From Aceticella autotrophica (GTDB taxonomy: Bacteria; Bacillota; Thermoanaerobacteria; Thermoanaerobacterales; Thermoanaerobacteraceae): a stretch of DNA of 64,000 bases. The position numbers and the translations under genes were made by a program. Under the pieces are notes generated by a model, which saw nothing but the letters and a program-made list of their open reading frames with translations, had not been told where the DNA came from and did not search any database. Location: positions 310,001 through 374,000 of the forward strand of contig NZ_CP060096.1 in assembly GCF_017357865.1 (NCBI RefSeq), read 5' to 3'. Positions 26,037 to 33,639 of the stretch are shown piece after piece (the first letter of the stretch is position 1; each line of letters starts with the position of its first letter).

Positions 26037-26338
26037 CACCATTTTATAGAACAAGTTAATGTTTCAACTAAAGTGGATGAGGATTGGCGCAAATTTATAA
26101 ATGAGCGCAAGGAAGCAGATATTTCAGCTATTATAGAAGAAGAAAAATTAAAGCCTGAAGAAACTAAACGTCTAATTAATAATGCCTTTAGAGATGGAAT
26201 CCTGAAAACAACAGGAACATCTATTGATAGAATTATGCCACCTATTTCACGTTTTAGTAGTGAAAATAGAGCTATAAAAAAACAGACTATAATAAAAAAC
26301 TTTTTAACTTTTTTGATAAATATTCCGGTCTTGTATAG
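26034..26338 (+). pseudogene. 3' end of a type I restriction hsdR gene (remnant)
   Basis: The frame reads FIEQVNVSTKVDEDWRKFIN, then AIIEEEKLKPEETKRLINNA, then FRDGILKTTGTSIDRIMPPI and SRFSSENRAIKKQ, which is the conserved C-terminal tail of many HsdR proteins. After a T run at about 26305 the frame slips; the other frame gives the expected end FFDKYSGLV with stop at 26336-26338. The rest of hsdR is missing, cut off by the TnpB element. It is a different HsdR family from the complete type I system at 55123-58305. Confidence 0.8.
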
Positions 26339-26398
26339 AATAATTAAAGTTTTCACAAGGGTGATACAAATGCGTGAATTAACAATAGTTTTATCTAT

Positions 26399-26430
26399 AA
26401 GGTATACATGTGTATGCCTTTTTTATTTTA
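26399..26430 (+). terminator. Terminator after the hsdR remnant
   Basis: AAGGTATAC-ATG-TGTATGCCTT hairpin with G-T pairs, followed by TTTTATTTTA. Confidence 0.75.
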
Positions 26431-26495
26431 TATATATGTTTATATTATATTGGCAAATATGTTTTAAGATAAAATAATTGAAAGGAGTTTTTTTT

Positions 26496-26930
26496 ATGGA
26501 ATATGCAGGCTTTTGGCGTAGATTTGTGGCTTTTATAATAGACTATATAATAGTATTAATACCACTTAAGATTATTCAGGCGGTTTTTTTCCCAATAAAT
26601 AATTTACCGTCAAATGATCAGATGTTGGCAACAGGTGCAATTTTTCATTCTATTGCTATGATCAACATAATAGGAACAATAATCAATTGGTTGTATTTTG
26701 CGCTGATGGAATCAAGCAATAAACAAGCGACATTAGGGAAAATGGTAATGGGAATATACGTAACAGACTTGGAAGGCAACAGAATAGGTTTCGCAAGGGC
26801 AACAGGCAGATATTTTGCAAAGCTTATATCAGCACTTATTTTATGCATTGGCTTTATGATGGCTGGCTGGACAAAAAAGAAACAAGCTTTGCACGATATG
26901 ATAGCGGGCACATTGGTTTTGCGGAAATAA
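26496..26930 (+). CDS. RDD-family membrane protein
   Basis: 144 residues beginning MEYAGFWRRFVAFIIDYIIV, the RDD signature (R-x(n)-D-x-x-D type motif in the first helix), with three to four membrane segments, the loop ATLGKMVMGIYVTDLEGNRI, and the end KKKQALHDMIAGTLVLRK. RDD proteins are small membrane proteins, some linked to transport; the function here is unknown. I start at ATG 26496 behind AAAGGAG. Two terminators follow. Confidence 0.85.
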   Translation: MEYAGFWRRFVAFIIDYIIVLIPLKIIQAVFFPINNLPSNDQMLATGAIFHSIAMINIIGTIINWLYFALMESSNKQATLGKMVMGIYVTDLEGNRIGFARATGRYFAKLISALILCIGFMMAGWTKKKQALHDMIAGTLVLRK

Positions 26931-26988
26931 TTATATTAACATATTTGCCAACTTATTATATTAAGGTATGCAATTACCATAAAATGTT

Positions 26989-27009
26989 AGGTATGCGCAT
27001 ACCTTTTTT
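26989..27009 (+). terminator. Terminator after the RDD gene
   Basis: AGGTATGC-GCATACCT near-perfect palindrome followed by TTTTTA. A T-rich tail supports termination. Confidence 0.65.
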
Positions 27010-27049
27010 ATTGCACACATATTCTTCCCCCGTATTTATATGTGGCAAG

Positions 27050-27073
27050 GCAGGTTTTAGCCTGCTTTTTTTT
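27050..27073 (+). terminator. Second terminator upstream of parM
   Basis: GCAGG-TTTTAG-CCTGC followed by T8. It insulates the parM operon from upstream transcription. Confidence 0.75.
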
Positions 27074-27137
27074 ACGGAGTATACAAAAATTTCAGAAGCA
27101 AGTATTTTTATTAAAATGATGAAGGAGGAAAAAGCTT

Positions 27138-28166
27138 ATGTTTAAAACAGCTTTGGATTTGGGATATGGTTATGTAAAAGGAATTAATGAGAAAGGGAAG
27201 CAAATTCTTTTTCCTTCTTTGGTCGGTAATGCGTACCAGAGGAATTTTACAGGATTGTTCGGACAAAGGTTTAATCACATTATTGATAACATGCATGTTG
27301 TTTTGAATAATGGCAGAGAAAAGCAAGAAGAATATTTTATTGGAGAACTGGCAAGGAGAGAAGGAAGAAATGTTAGTTATGTTTTTGATGAGGATAAGGT
27401 TAATCATCCTAACACAAAAGCATTACTTGCAAGTGCTTCAGCATTGTTATTTCCCGAGGATGAGCAACCAATACATCTGGTGTCAGGTCTTCCGTTGGAG
27501 CAATACGTTCACCAAAGAAATGAGTTTAAGGATATGATAAAGAATTTCAGTGCCATAGTGGAATTTAAAGGATATGATTTTCTGAAAGCAATAAAGTTTG
27601 ATAAAGTGACGATCTTTCCACAGGCAGCCGGTGCTGTATATTATGCTATAATGGATAATTTACAGAAATATTTTATAAAAGGAAGCTATATTGGATTAAT
27701 TGATATAGGATATAAGACTACAGACTATATTGTTTTTGTAGTAGATGAAAAGCTTTCATTAAGAGAAGACCTTTCAGGTACTTTTAATATAGGAATGTTT
27801 GTTTTAAATAATGCTGCGGACAAATTATTCACACAAAAAACTGGTTCAAAGCTTGATATATCTGAACTTATGCAACTTGTTAGTGAAGGCAGTATATTTT
27901 ATAAAGGAAAGGTTTTAAATTTTGAAGAAGAGCTGAATGAAGTAAAATCGGAAATATCACGTGTAATTCAAGATAGGATAAAGGCAGTATGGGGTAATAA
28001 ACTGGATTTCTTTAATACAATTTTTTTTGCAGGAGGCGGAGGATTAAGATTGTTTGAAAGTTTAAAAGATGTATATGAAAATACTGTTTTGGTTAAAAAT
28101 TCGCAGTTTGCAAATGCTAAAGGATTCCTAAAGGTTGCAGAAATAGAGGAGAAAAAAGGAAATTAA
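27138..28166 (+). CDS. parM: ParM-like actin-type plasmid segregation ATPase
   Basis: 342 residues with the actin-fold nucleotide-binding pattern: phosphate-1 loop TALDLGYGYVKGI at the N-terminus, phosphate-2 IGLIDIGYKTTDYIVF near residue 190, and the adenosine motif TIFFAGGGGLRLFESL near residue 295. This is the StbA/ParM/Alp family that polymerises to push plasmid copies apart. It stands behind GAAGGAGG, followed by a small gene, a cluster of GTCGGACA repeats and a ParR-like gene, making a complete type II partition locus and strong evidence of plasmid origin. Confidence 0.85.
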   Translation: MFKTALDLGYGYVKGINEKGKQILFPSLVGNAYQRNFTGLFGQRFNHIIDNMHVVLNNGREKQEEYFIGELARREGRNVSYVFDEDKVNHPNTKALLASASALLFPEDEQPIHLVSGLPLEQYVHQRNEFKDMIKNFSAIVEFKGYDFLKAIKFDKVTIFPQAAGAVYYAIMDNLQKYFIKGSYIGLIDIGYKTTDYIVFVVDEKLSLREDLSGTFNIGMFVLNNAADKLFTQKTGSKLDISELMQLVSEGSIFYKGKVLNFEEELNEVKSEISRVIQDRIKAVWGNKLDFFNTIFFAGGGGLRLFESLKDVYENTVLVKNSQFANAKGFLKVAEIEEKKGN

Positions 28167-28189
28167 TATATTGTAAAAGAGGGAAATTT

Positions 28190-28369
28190 ATGATCGAAAA
28201 AATAGTTAAAGAAAAAGAATTGGATTATAAAAATTTATGGGAACTTATGAAGCAAATGGTGGATTATTATACGAAAGAGAAGAAATATTTAACGAGAAGA
28301 GAGATTAAGTATATAATCAGGGTATGTGAGAATAAAAACCCTTCCATTCCCATTAAACAGGACGTATAA
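28190..28369 (+). CDS. Small charged protein of 59 residues between parM and the iterons
   Basis: ATG at 28190 behind AAAAGAGGG. The product (MIEKIVKEKELDYKNLWELM, then KQMVDYYTKEKKYLTRREIK) is helical and basic, with no recognised domain. It lies 23 bp after parM and ends just before the first GTCGGACA repeat, so it is likely a plasmid-maintenance accessory gene. Confidence is limited by its size. Confidence 0.5.
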   Translation: MIEKIVKEKELDYKNLWELMKQMVDYYTKEKKYLTRREIKYIIRVCENKNPSIPIKQDV

Positions 28370-28374
28370 ACTTT

Positions 28375-28545
28375 GTCGGACATAGCAGAGTAAGAATAAT
28401 TAATATTTGTCGGACAAAATTATATTTTTATATGCTTTAACACTTTAAAATCAAGGGATTTGAACGTCAGACAAGGTGTGTCGGACAAAATGATTATTTA
28501 ATGGCTATAAATATAGGTAGGATGAGGGTTTGATTGTGTCGGACA
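28375..28545 (+). repeat. GTCGGACA iteron cluster (candidate parC centromere/operator)
   Basis: Four exact GTCGGACA copies on the plus strand at 28375-28382, 28409-28416, 28480-28487 and 28538-28545, plus one imperfect copy GTCAGACA at 28466-28473. Copies are extended by T/G before and AAAAT or ATG after. They lie between parM and the ParR-like gene. In ParMRC systems ParR binds direct repeats of this kind to link DNA to ParM and to control the operon. Confidence 0.8.
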
Positions 28546-28564
28546 TGTTTTTGAGGTGGTAATA

Positions 28565-28873
28565 ATGAAAGATGAAAAATATAGTTTTAGGATAAGAGAG
28601 GGTGACAAAGATATAAAAGAGATACTTTTTAAACTTAACACTAATGAACGTTCTGATTTTATCAGAAATGCGATACGTTTTTATGCAAATTATCAAGACA
28701 AGATTAATAATATTGATAATAAATTAGAAAAAATATTAAAAAGATTAGAAATAAAATTGGAGAATTTGTCAGTCAGTCCATCAGTCAGTCAATCAAATGA
28801 TGAAGAAAATCAGAAAACTGATGAAACAGAAAAATTGCTTGCAGAAAGCGTAATGGATATATTATCTCTATAA
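28565..28873 (+). CDS. parR: ParR-like DNA-binding protein (ribbon-helix-helix type)
   Basis: 102 residues from the ATG at 28565, seven bases after GAGGTGG. KYSFRIREGDKDIKEILFKL, then NERSDFIRNAIRFYANY, is a ribbon-helix-helix pattern (beta strand, then two helices); the middle is coiled coil (NNIDNKLEKILKRLEIKLEN), and the acidic C-terminal tail would contact ParM filaments. Located directly after the GTCGGACA repeats. The ParR name is inferred from build and position. Confidence 0.65.
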   Translation: MKDEKYSFRIREGDKDIKEILFKLNTNERSDFIRNAIRFYANYQDKINNIDNKLEKILKRLEIKLENLSVSPSVSQSNDEENQKTDETEKLLAESVMDILSL

Positions 28874-28996
28874 ATTATAACTTTACAAAACAAAAGATAA
28901 GATAAGAAAATCATAAAAAAAAGTTTAAATTTATGCAGGAAATTAATGAAAGATGTCGAAGTTTATTAATGATAGTTTGGAAGGAGTGTATTTTAA

Positions 28997-29161
28997 ATGG
29001 ATAAAACAATGAGAAAAACTTTGTTATATAAAACTGGTGTCGAATATGGCGATTATACTATAAATCACGTAGAAGGATGTGCTCATGGCTGTAATTTTCC
29101 TTGCTATGCGTTTATGCTATCCAAACGATTTGGAAGACTGACTGCTCTTCGCCACAAGTAA
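28997..29161 (+). pseudogene. 5' fragment of a radical SAM gene cut by a 259-bp element
   Basis: Good AAGGAGTG site and ATG at 28997. The product MDKTMRKTLLYKTGVEYGDY, then TINHVEGCAHGCNFPCYAFM, carries the three-cysteine iron-sulfur motif (C-AHG-C-NFP-C) of a radical SAM enzyme, then LSKRFGRLTA. At 29147 the sequence becomes the 3' hairpin of the structured repeat element and the frame ends at TAA 29159-29161. More than 80% of the gene is missing. Confidence 0.7.
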
Positions 29162-29405
29162 TGAAGGTTCTGTTTACTTGCAGGTTTCTTCTGCACTCTC
29201 AAGATGCGTTGTAGGATTAATCTGTCTATTGCATCTTCTACAACATACAGGCACTAACCTGTTTCAACAGACTTTACTATCTATACCTCTTACGAGATAT
29301 TAGCGATAGCATAAGGCAATGAGTCTAATTCCCTGGGATTAACTTTATATCACCATAATGCTTATCAATTTCTTTGTTTTCTTTAATATTATTATATCAT
29401 TATAA
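29147..29405 (-). repeat. 259-bp structured element, copy 1 (minus orientation)
   Basis: About 90% identical to 32832-33090 in opposite orientation, and the same length. Read on the minus strand it ends in the hairpin CTTCATTAC-TTG-TGGCGAAG, inserted into the radical SAM gene. Inside, GTTGTA and TACAAC interleave with AGATGC and GCATCT, which makes an H-type pseudoknot. There is no coding capacity. It may be a TnpA/TnpB- or IscB-mobilised non-coding element. A further free copy of the 3' hairpin lies at 29440-29459. Confidence 0.75.
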
Positions 29406-29439
29406 CTTGTGAAAATCAAATGCTAATATAAGCATTCAT

Positions 29440-29459
29440 CCCCGTCACAAGTGGCGAGG
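29440..29459 (-). repeat. Solo terminal hairpin of the 259-bp element type
   Basis: CCCCGTCAC-AA-GTGGCGAGG. On the minus strand it is nearly the same as the terminal hairpin of the 259-bp element (CCCTCGTCAC-TT-GTGGCGGGG) and stands 34 bp before copy 1, suggesting an older neighbouring insertion. The next 270 bp (to 29730) are AT-rich with no gene I can support. Confidence 0.5.
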
Positions 29460-29730
29460 CTTTCTGCTAAGCTATTGGTAAAAAAGATACACAAGATTTA
29501 TTTTTTAAGTGTACAAAGACAGCAGTGAAATAAGGAATAATATAAGCAAAACATCGTATTGACCTGAAAAACGAAAAAGTAGTAGTTCGTAAGTGTATAT
29601 AAAAATTTTAAAAGCAAGAATTAATATTGTAAGAGCTTTAACAGATAAGGCTCCCTTTTTTTATGTTTTTTGTTAAGAAATACTTATAGAATAAGATAAG
29701 AATAGGATTCTATATGTATTTCTATATGGT

Positions 29731-29911
29731 ACGCCGCCGCCCTTTGTTTTAAAACGTGCCTCACCCCTGGCTTTCATGGCTTTGCCAGAAAGCCAGCACT
29801 AACGTGTTCCGTCAGAAGCCCACCCCCTCTCATCATAGATGTATTAATGGGTATGAGGGGGTGGGCTTCTGACTCCAGGGTTCGGCACTAATTTTTGAAG
29901 GGCGGCGACGT
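29731..29911. other. GC-rich nested palindrome upstream of the replication-relaxation gene
   Basis: Outer arms ACGCCGCCGCCCTT (29731-29744) and AAGGGCGGCGACGT (29898-29911) pair over 14 bp with one mismatch. Inside are a 13-bp hairpin with one bulged A (29767-29796: CTGGCTTTC-A-TGGC-TTT-GCCA-GAAAGCCAG, given in parts) and a perfect 19-bp hairpin (29811-29829 with 29855-29873; GTCAGAAGCC start, GGGCTTCTGAC end). This makes a three-way or four-way cruciform in otherwise AT-rich DNA. Candidate origin, transfer site or structured RNA. Confidence 0.7.
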
Positions 29912-30015
29912 ATTTGTTGCAGTTGCAAGCTATGGAATCTATAAATGTTTACGTATTTCTTTATAGTTTTATATGACAAGAATTCTTGTGAGCATTTCTT
30001 ATGGAGGTGAGGTTT

Positions 30016-30663
30016 TTGCAGATTACAGACAGGGATATAGAGATTTTGTTGTGGATAAATAGAATGAGATTTGTCACTGCTAAACAGGTAAGCAAAAAAT
30101 TTAAAATAGGCATTAAATCAGCATACAGGGTTTTAAAAAGATTATGCGATGATAGATTTCTATATCACTCAAGAAGTTATATGTTTGAGCCAGGAGTTTA
30201 TCTATGTACAAAAAGAGGAAAAAGAATTTCAGGTTCAACTTTATGGGTACCCGAAAGACCAAGTGAATATCTGGATAAAGCATTATATAAGCATACATTA
30301 GCAGTAGTAGATTTAAGTATTGAACTTGAGAAGTTGGGTGGATGGATAAGTGAGCGGGAATTAAGAAAAGGTCATAAATTTAATGAAATGGTTCCCGACG
30401 GTGTATTAGTTAAGGATAATAAAAAAGTAGCAATTGAAGTAGAACTGACACTTAAATCCAATAAAAGGCTTGATAAAAAGATAGAATATTACAAAGGATG
30501 TATTGATTATTATGAGGTATGGTATTTTGTTGAATCGGAGGCAATTTTTGAGGCAGTAAAGAAAAGGGTTTATAATCTTTTATTTGTTAAGATTTATTAT
30601 TTAAAAGAAGCAAAAGGAACGGATTTTACATTTTCGCTTTGCTTAAATCAAAAATCCGAATAA
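30016..30663 (+). CDS. Replication-relaxation family protein
   Basis: About 215 residues. The N-terminal winged helix ITDRDIEILLWINRMRFVTA, then KQVSKKFKIGIKSAYRVLKR, is followed by PDGVLVKDNKKVAIEVELTL, then KSNKRLDKKIEYYKG, the layout of PF13814 proteins, which are needed for replication or relaxation of some Gram-positive plasmids. I choose TTG at 30016, seven bases after GGAGGTG; an ATG at 30001 lies inside that site. It sits between two large nested palindromes and before a VirD4-like gene, which supports a plasmid/conjugation role. Confidence 0.75.
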   Translation: MQITDRDIEILLWINRMRFVTAKQVSKKFKIGIKSAYRVLKRLCDDRFLYHSRSYMFEPGVYLCTKRGKRISGSTLWVPERPSEYLDKALYKHTLAVVDLSIELEKLGGWISERELRKGHKFNEMVPDGVLVKDNKKVAIEVELTLKSNKRLDKKIEYYKGCIDYYEVWYFVESEAIFEAVKKRVYNLLFVKIYYLKEAKGTDFTFSLCLNQKSE

Positions 30664-30703
30664 ATAAAGCACATCTGCTTCGCAGAAGTGCTCTTTATTT
30701 TTT
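30664..30703 (+). terminator. Terminator after the replication-relaxation gene
   Basis: AGCAC-AT-CTGC-TTC-GCAG-AA-GTGCT flanked by AATAA and CTTTATTTTTT. Strong stem and T tract. Confidence 0.85.
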
Positions 30704-30730
30704 CTGAATTTCTTCTTGGTCCTTATATGG

Positions 30731-30756
30731 AAAGTACTCGTAAGAGTACTTTTTTA
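30731..30756 (+). terminator. Second hairpin terminator
   Basis: AAGTACTC-GTAA-GAGTACTT followed by TTTT. Immediately precedes the second nested palindrome. Confidence 0.75.
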
Positions 30757-30757
30757 A

Positions 30758-30914
30758 AACTGCCTCCCGTTCTTTAGATTATACGCCTGCTCGGTTTACA
30801 GTCAAGGTGCCTTCAAGCATATCCTCCCTCGCTTACACTCGGTCCGGTATCCCTCGACTCCACCTTGACTTCCAATTCGCAGGCTCTGCTTTCTTTTCCT
30901 GCCGGGAGGCAGTT
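30758..30914. other. Second long nested palindrome
   Basis: Three successive arm pairs on a common axis: AACTGCCTCCCG (30758-30769) with CGGGAGGCAGTT (30903-30914), 12 bp perfect; GCCTGC (30785-30790) with GCAGGC (30879-30884); AGTCAAGGTG (30800-30809) with CACCTTGACT (30861-30870), 10 bp perfect; the apical loop is about 50 nt. No convincing gene. Together with 29731-29911 it brackets the replication-relaxation gene. Confidence 0.65.
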
Positions 30915-30953
30915 CTGATTTTTGATTTTTTAAGGAGGTGCTTAAAAGTAAGC

Positions 30954-31142
30954 ATGAAAGAGATGAGAGATAAGGTTATGGAGTTTTTAAAGGAACATCT
31001 GGAACTTGATAAGTTTGTTTTAGAAGATTGTAATTTTATGCCGGGAGGTGTTTTTGTGAAAGATAATGAGGGCAAATGTATGCTGTTTTTTTACGATTTT
31101 ATGAAAGATAAAGTAGATTATTGGCTTGAAGATGAAAAATAA
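30954..31142 (+). CDS. Small hypothetical protein of 62 residues
   Basis: MKEMRDKVMEFLKEHLELDK, then FVLEDCNFMPGGVFVKDNEG and KCMLFFYDFMKDKVDYWLED. Mixed helix and strand, acidic, no domain recognised. AAGGAGG lies about 15 bases upstream, further than usual. It is 20 bp before the coupling-protein gene, so likely in its operon. Confidence 0.5.
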   Translation: MKEMRDKVMEFLKEHLELDKFVLEDCNFMPGGVFVKDNEGKCMLFFYDFMKDKVDYWLEDEK

Positions 31143-31162
31143 TTTATGTGAGGTGTTATATA

Positions 31163-32830
31163 ATGTTTAACAACCAGTCTGATGAAATAATTTTGTTTAT
31201 ATTTATTTTGTTACTTGCTGCAGTTTTTTTGCCCGGGTTTGTTTTCTTTGCTTTAATTTACGGAATAATACTGGTTTTTAAAAAGAAACTGCCTGTATAT
31301 ATATTTTTTAGTATTTTAACGCTGGCTGATATATTTTGTATAAAAAACTTTCAGGAGTTTTTTTTAAAATACTTTACAGATATATGGCTTATTTATAAAG
31401 GAATTTATTACGGCAAACTGCCGGAAATTGATATAACGACAATGATTAGGGTTGGGCTGCCCACAGGACTTTTTTTGTGTTTGATGCTTGAGGGATATTT
31501 ATTGACAATACCTGAATGGGCTAAAAAAACAAACAAAGCAAAGAATGATGTAAAGCCGGATATGAAGAAATTAAAAAATATAAAGCATTATATAAAGCAT
31601 TCAAGTGACAGTACAATTATAGGTCTTGATAGCAGGGCTAATATTATCGAGATTGCTGATGAAGAGTTAAATGGACACTGTCTTATACTTGGGGCTACAG
31701 GTGCAGGAAAAACTACTACTTTGATGAATTTTATTGAAAGTGCTGCTGCAAGGGGGATTCCAGTAATAATTGTTGATGGTAAAGGAGAAAAGGATTTTCC
31801 TGACAAGGTGAAAATACTTTCTGAAAGATATAAAAGGAAGTTTTATTTGTTTTCTATGAGCAATCCAAACATGCATTATAATCCGCTAAGACATGGCAAT
31901 TTTACTGAGCTTAAGGATAAGCTTATAAGTATTACAGAATGGTCAGAACAGCATTATAAGCTGATGGCGGAGAGGTACCTTCAATCGGCGATAAGAATGC
32001 TTTTAATAGGGTCTAATGATATAGACCTTGTGAATGTTGCGAATAAGCTTGATGCTAATGACCTTGTTCTTATGGCGAGAGATTACGGTATTAAAGGTAA
32101 AATTGATCAGCACGAGCTGACAAGGTTTAAAGATATGATAGACAATTCTAAGAAAGATATTGGCGGACTAATTAACCGCCTTGCAGTGTTTTCAGAGAGC
32201 GAGATAGGTGAATTATTAGCAGATACAAAAGATGAGAATACAATTGATTTAATAAATGCCGTGGAAGAAAATGCTGTTGTATTTTTCAGTTTTGATAGTT
32301 TAAGGTTTGCAGAATACTCAAGGCTATTGGGAAGATTAACGGTAATCGATTTAAAAACAACTGCGGCAAGAATGTTCGGAAATAACAAAAAGATATTTGT
32401 GATTTTTGATGAGTTTGGGGTTTTTGCCGGTCCTCAGGTTACAGATTTTATAAACAAGTCGAGGGCAGCAGGTTTTCATGTTATTCTGTCTACTCAGGAG
32501 CTTGCAGATTTAAGAATAAAAGGTAAGACAGAGCTTATGGAGCAGATATTGGGCAATACAAACGTCAAAATCATACACAGACAGGATGTACCGACTTCGG
32601 CAGAATTATTGTCATCACTTATTGGCACAGAGAATGATATGATGATTACGCATCAAGTAAACGGTGTTGAGACGACAGGAATGGGTACTATTAAAGAAGA
32701 GAAAAGTTTTATTGTGCATCCTGATGAGATAAAGAGATTAAAAAGAGGGGAGGCTTTTATTGTTAAGAAGTTTCCGGAGTTTTTTGTTGAAAAGTTGTGG
32801 GTTAAAAAAATTAATGATTATATTTGTTAA
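31163..32830 (+). CDS. VirD4/TraG-like type IV coupling ATPase
   Basis: 555 residues. Three N-terminal membrane segments (about 5-45, 50-70, 105-120) precede a hexameric ATPase: Walker A LILGATGAGKTTTLMNF near residue 175 and Walker B IFVIFDEFGVFAGPQ near residue 411, followed by SRAAGFHVILSTQELADLRI, typical of conjugative coupling proteins. These dock relaxase-DNA complexes to a type IV channel. No relaxase or channel genes remain in the window. Start is ATG at 31163 behind GTGAGGTG. The 259-bp element is inserted two bases after its stop. Confidence 0.8.
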   Translation: MFNNQSDEIILFIFILLLAAVFLPGFVFFALIYGIILVFKKKLPVYIFFSILTLADIFCIKNFQEFFLKYFTDIWLIYKGIYYGKLPEIDITTMIRVGLPTGLFLCLMLEGYLLTIPEWAKKTNKAKNDVKPDMKKLKNIKHYIKHSSDSTIIGLDSRANIIEIADEELNGHCLILGATGAGKTTTLMNFIESAAARGIPVIIVDGKGEKDFPDKVKILSERYKRKFYLFSMSNPNMHYNPLRHGNFTELKDKLISITEWSEQHYKLMAERYLQSAIRMLLIGSNDIDLVNVANKLDANDLVLMARDYGIKGKIDQHELTRFKDMIDNSKKDIGGLINRLAVFSESEIGELLADTKDENTIDLINAVEENAVVFFSFDSLRFAEYSRLLGRLTVIDLKTTAARMFGNNKKIFVIFDEFGVFAGPQVTDFINKSRAAGFHVILSTQELADLRIKGKTELMEQILGNTNVKIIHRQDVPTSAELLSSLIGTENDMMITHQVNGVETTGMGTIKEEKSFIVHPDEIKRLKRGEAFIVKKFPEFFVEKLWVKKINDYIC

Positions 32831-32831
32831 T

Positions 32832-33090
32832 TTATAATGATATAATAATATTAAAGAAAACAAAGAAATTGATAAGCAGTATGGGGATATAAAGTTAATC
32901 CCAGGGAATTAGACTCATTGCCCTATGCTATCGCTAATATCTCGTAAGAGGTATAGATAATAAAGTCTGTTGAAACAGGTCAGTGCCTGTATGTTGTAGA
33001 AGATGCAATATGCAGATTAATTGTACAACGCATCTTGAGAGTACGAGAGAAACCTTCAAATAAACAGAACCCTCGTCACTTGTGGCGGGG
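32832..33090 (+). repeat. 259-bp structured element, copy 2 (plus orientation)
   Basis: Inverted relative to copy 1 (29147-29405). It begins just after the coupling-protein stop and ends with the 9-bp hairpin CCTCGTCAC-TT-GTGGCGGGG. Internal conserved segments include GGGAATTAGACTCATTGCC, CTCGTAAGAGGTATAGATA and the pseudoknot arms GTTGTA/TACAAC and AGATGC/GCATCT. Sequence changes between copies in the end hairpin keep pairing at most positions. Function unknown; no protein is encoded. Confidence 0.75.
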
Positions 33091-33092
33091 AG

Positions 33093-33639
33093 TATGTCAG
33101 TGGGTTCAGAGGTGGGTAGTTGATGTTCCCGGACATTATGAGACGAGACAGGTATGGGTCGACACTTCACACTGGGAGACATATAAAGAGTGGGTTAAAA
33201 GCGGGTATTGGGATGAAGTGCACGGCACTATTTCAGTCTCAAAAACACCTCAGTATGTGTTTACGAACAAGCACACCCCCCCGGACGGGTCTGCGATATG
33301 ACTTTGAATATTTCTTATGCGCTTAATAAGAAAGTCACTAACATTAGAGCAATACATGTTGTGAACAGGTATCAAAACAAAGGCGTGCTTTATGTTGAGC
33401 CCTATTCTGCTGTAAAGAACTTTGGAGGCACTTCAGGAAGTGCTGTGCTGAAGTTCCAGTATGAAAAGCCGGGCGATGAAAACTCAACCCTCCATGTCTA
33501 CTTTGACCTTGAAGGCGGAGGCTCATTTGAAATACAGATGAACATCCCTATAAACGGAATTTACGCAGATTCAAAGTTCAACATTCCTGACTCTGTGTTC
33601 AAGAAGTCAGTCAAGGATTCAGAGGTGATAACATTTTGA
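33093..33639 (+). pseudogene. Frameshifted secreted/surface protein fragment
   Basis: From the end of the 259-bp element one frame reads CQWVQRWVVDVPGHYETRQV, then WVDTSHWETYKEWVKSGYWD and so on to TNKHTPP at a run of seven to eight C (about 33277-33284), then stops soon after. The other frame continues GRVCDMTLNISYAL, then NKKVTNIRAIHVVNRYQNKG and SVFKKSVKDSEVITF with TGA at 33637-33639. One tryptophan-rich beta protein was probably split by slippage in the C run, and its 5' end was removed by the element. Family not recognised. Confidence 0.55.

Noticed and set aside
26843-27145. An open frame across the end of the RDD gene and two terminators
   Set aside because: It crosses two strong terminators and lacks a start signal.
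30807-30953. Upstream extension of the 62-residue gene at 30954
   Set aside because: It would run through the second nested palindrome and lacks a ribosome site; the ATG at 30954 is better.
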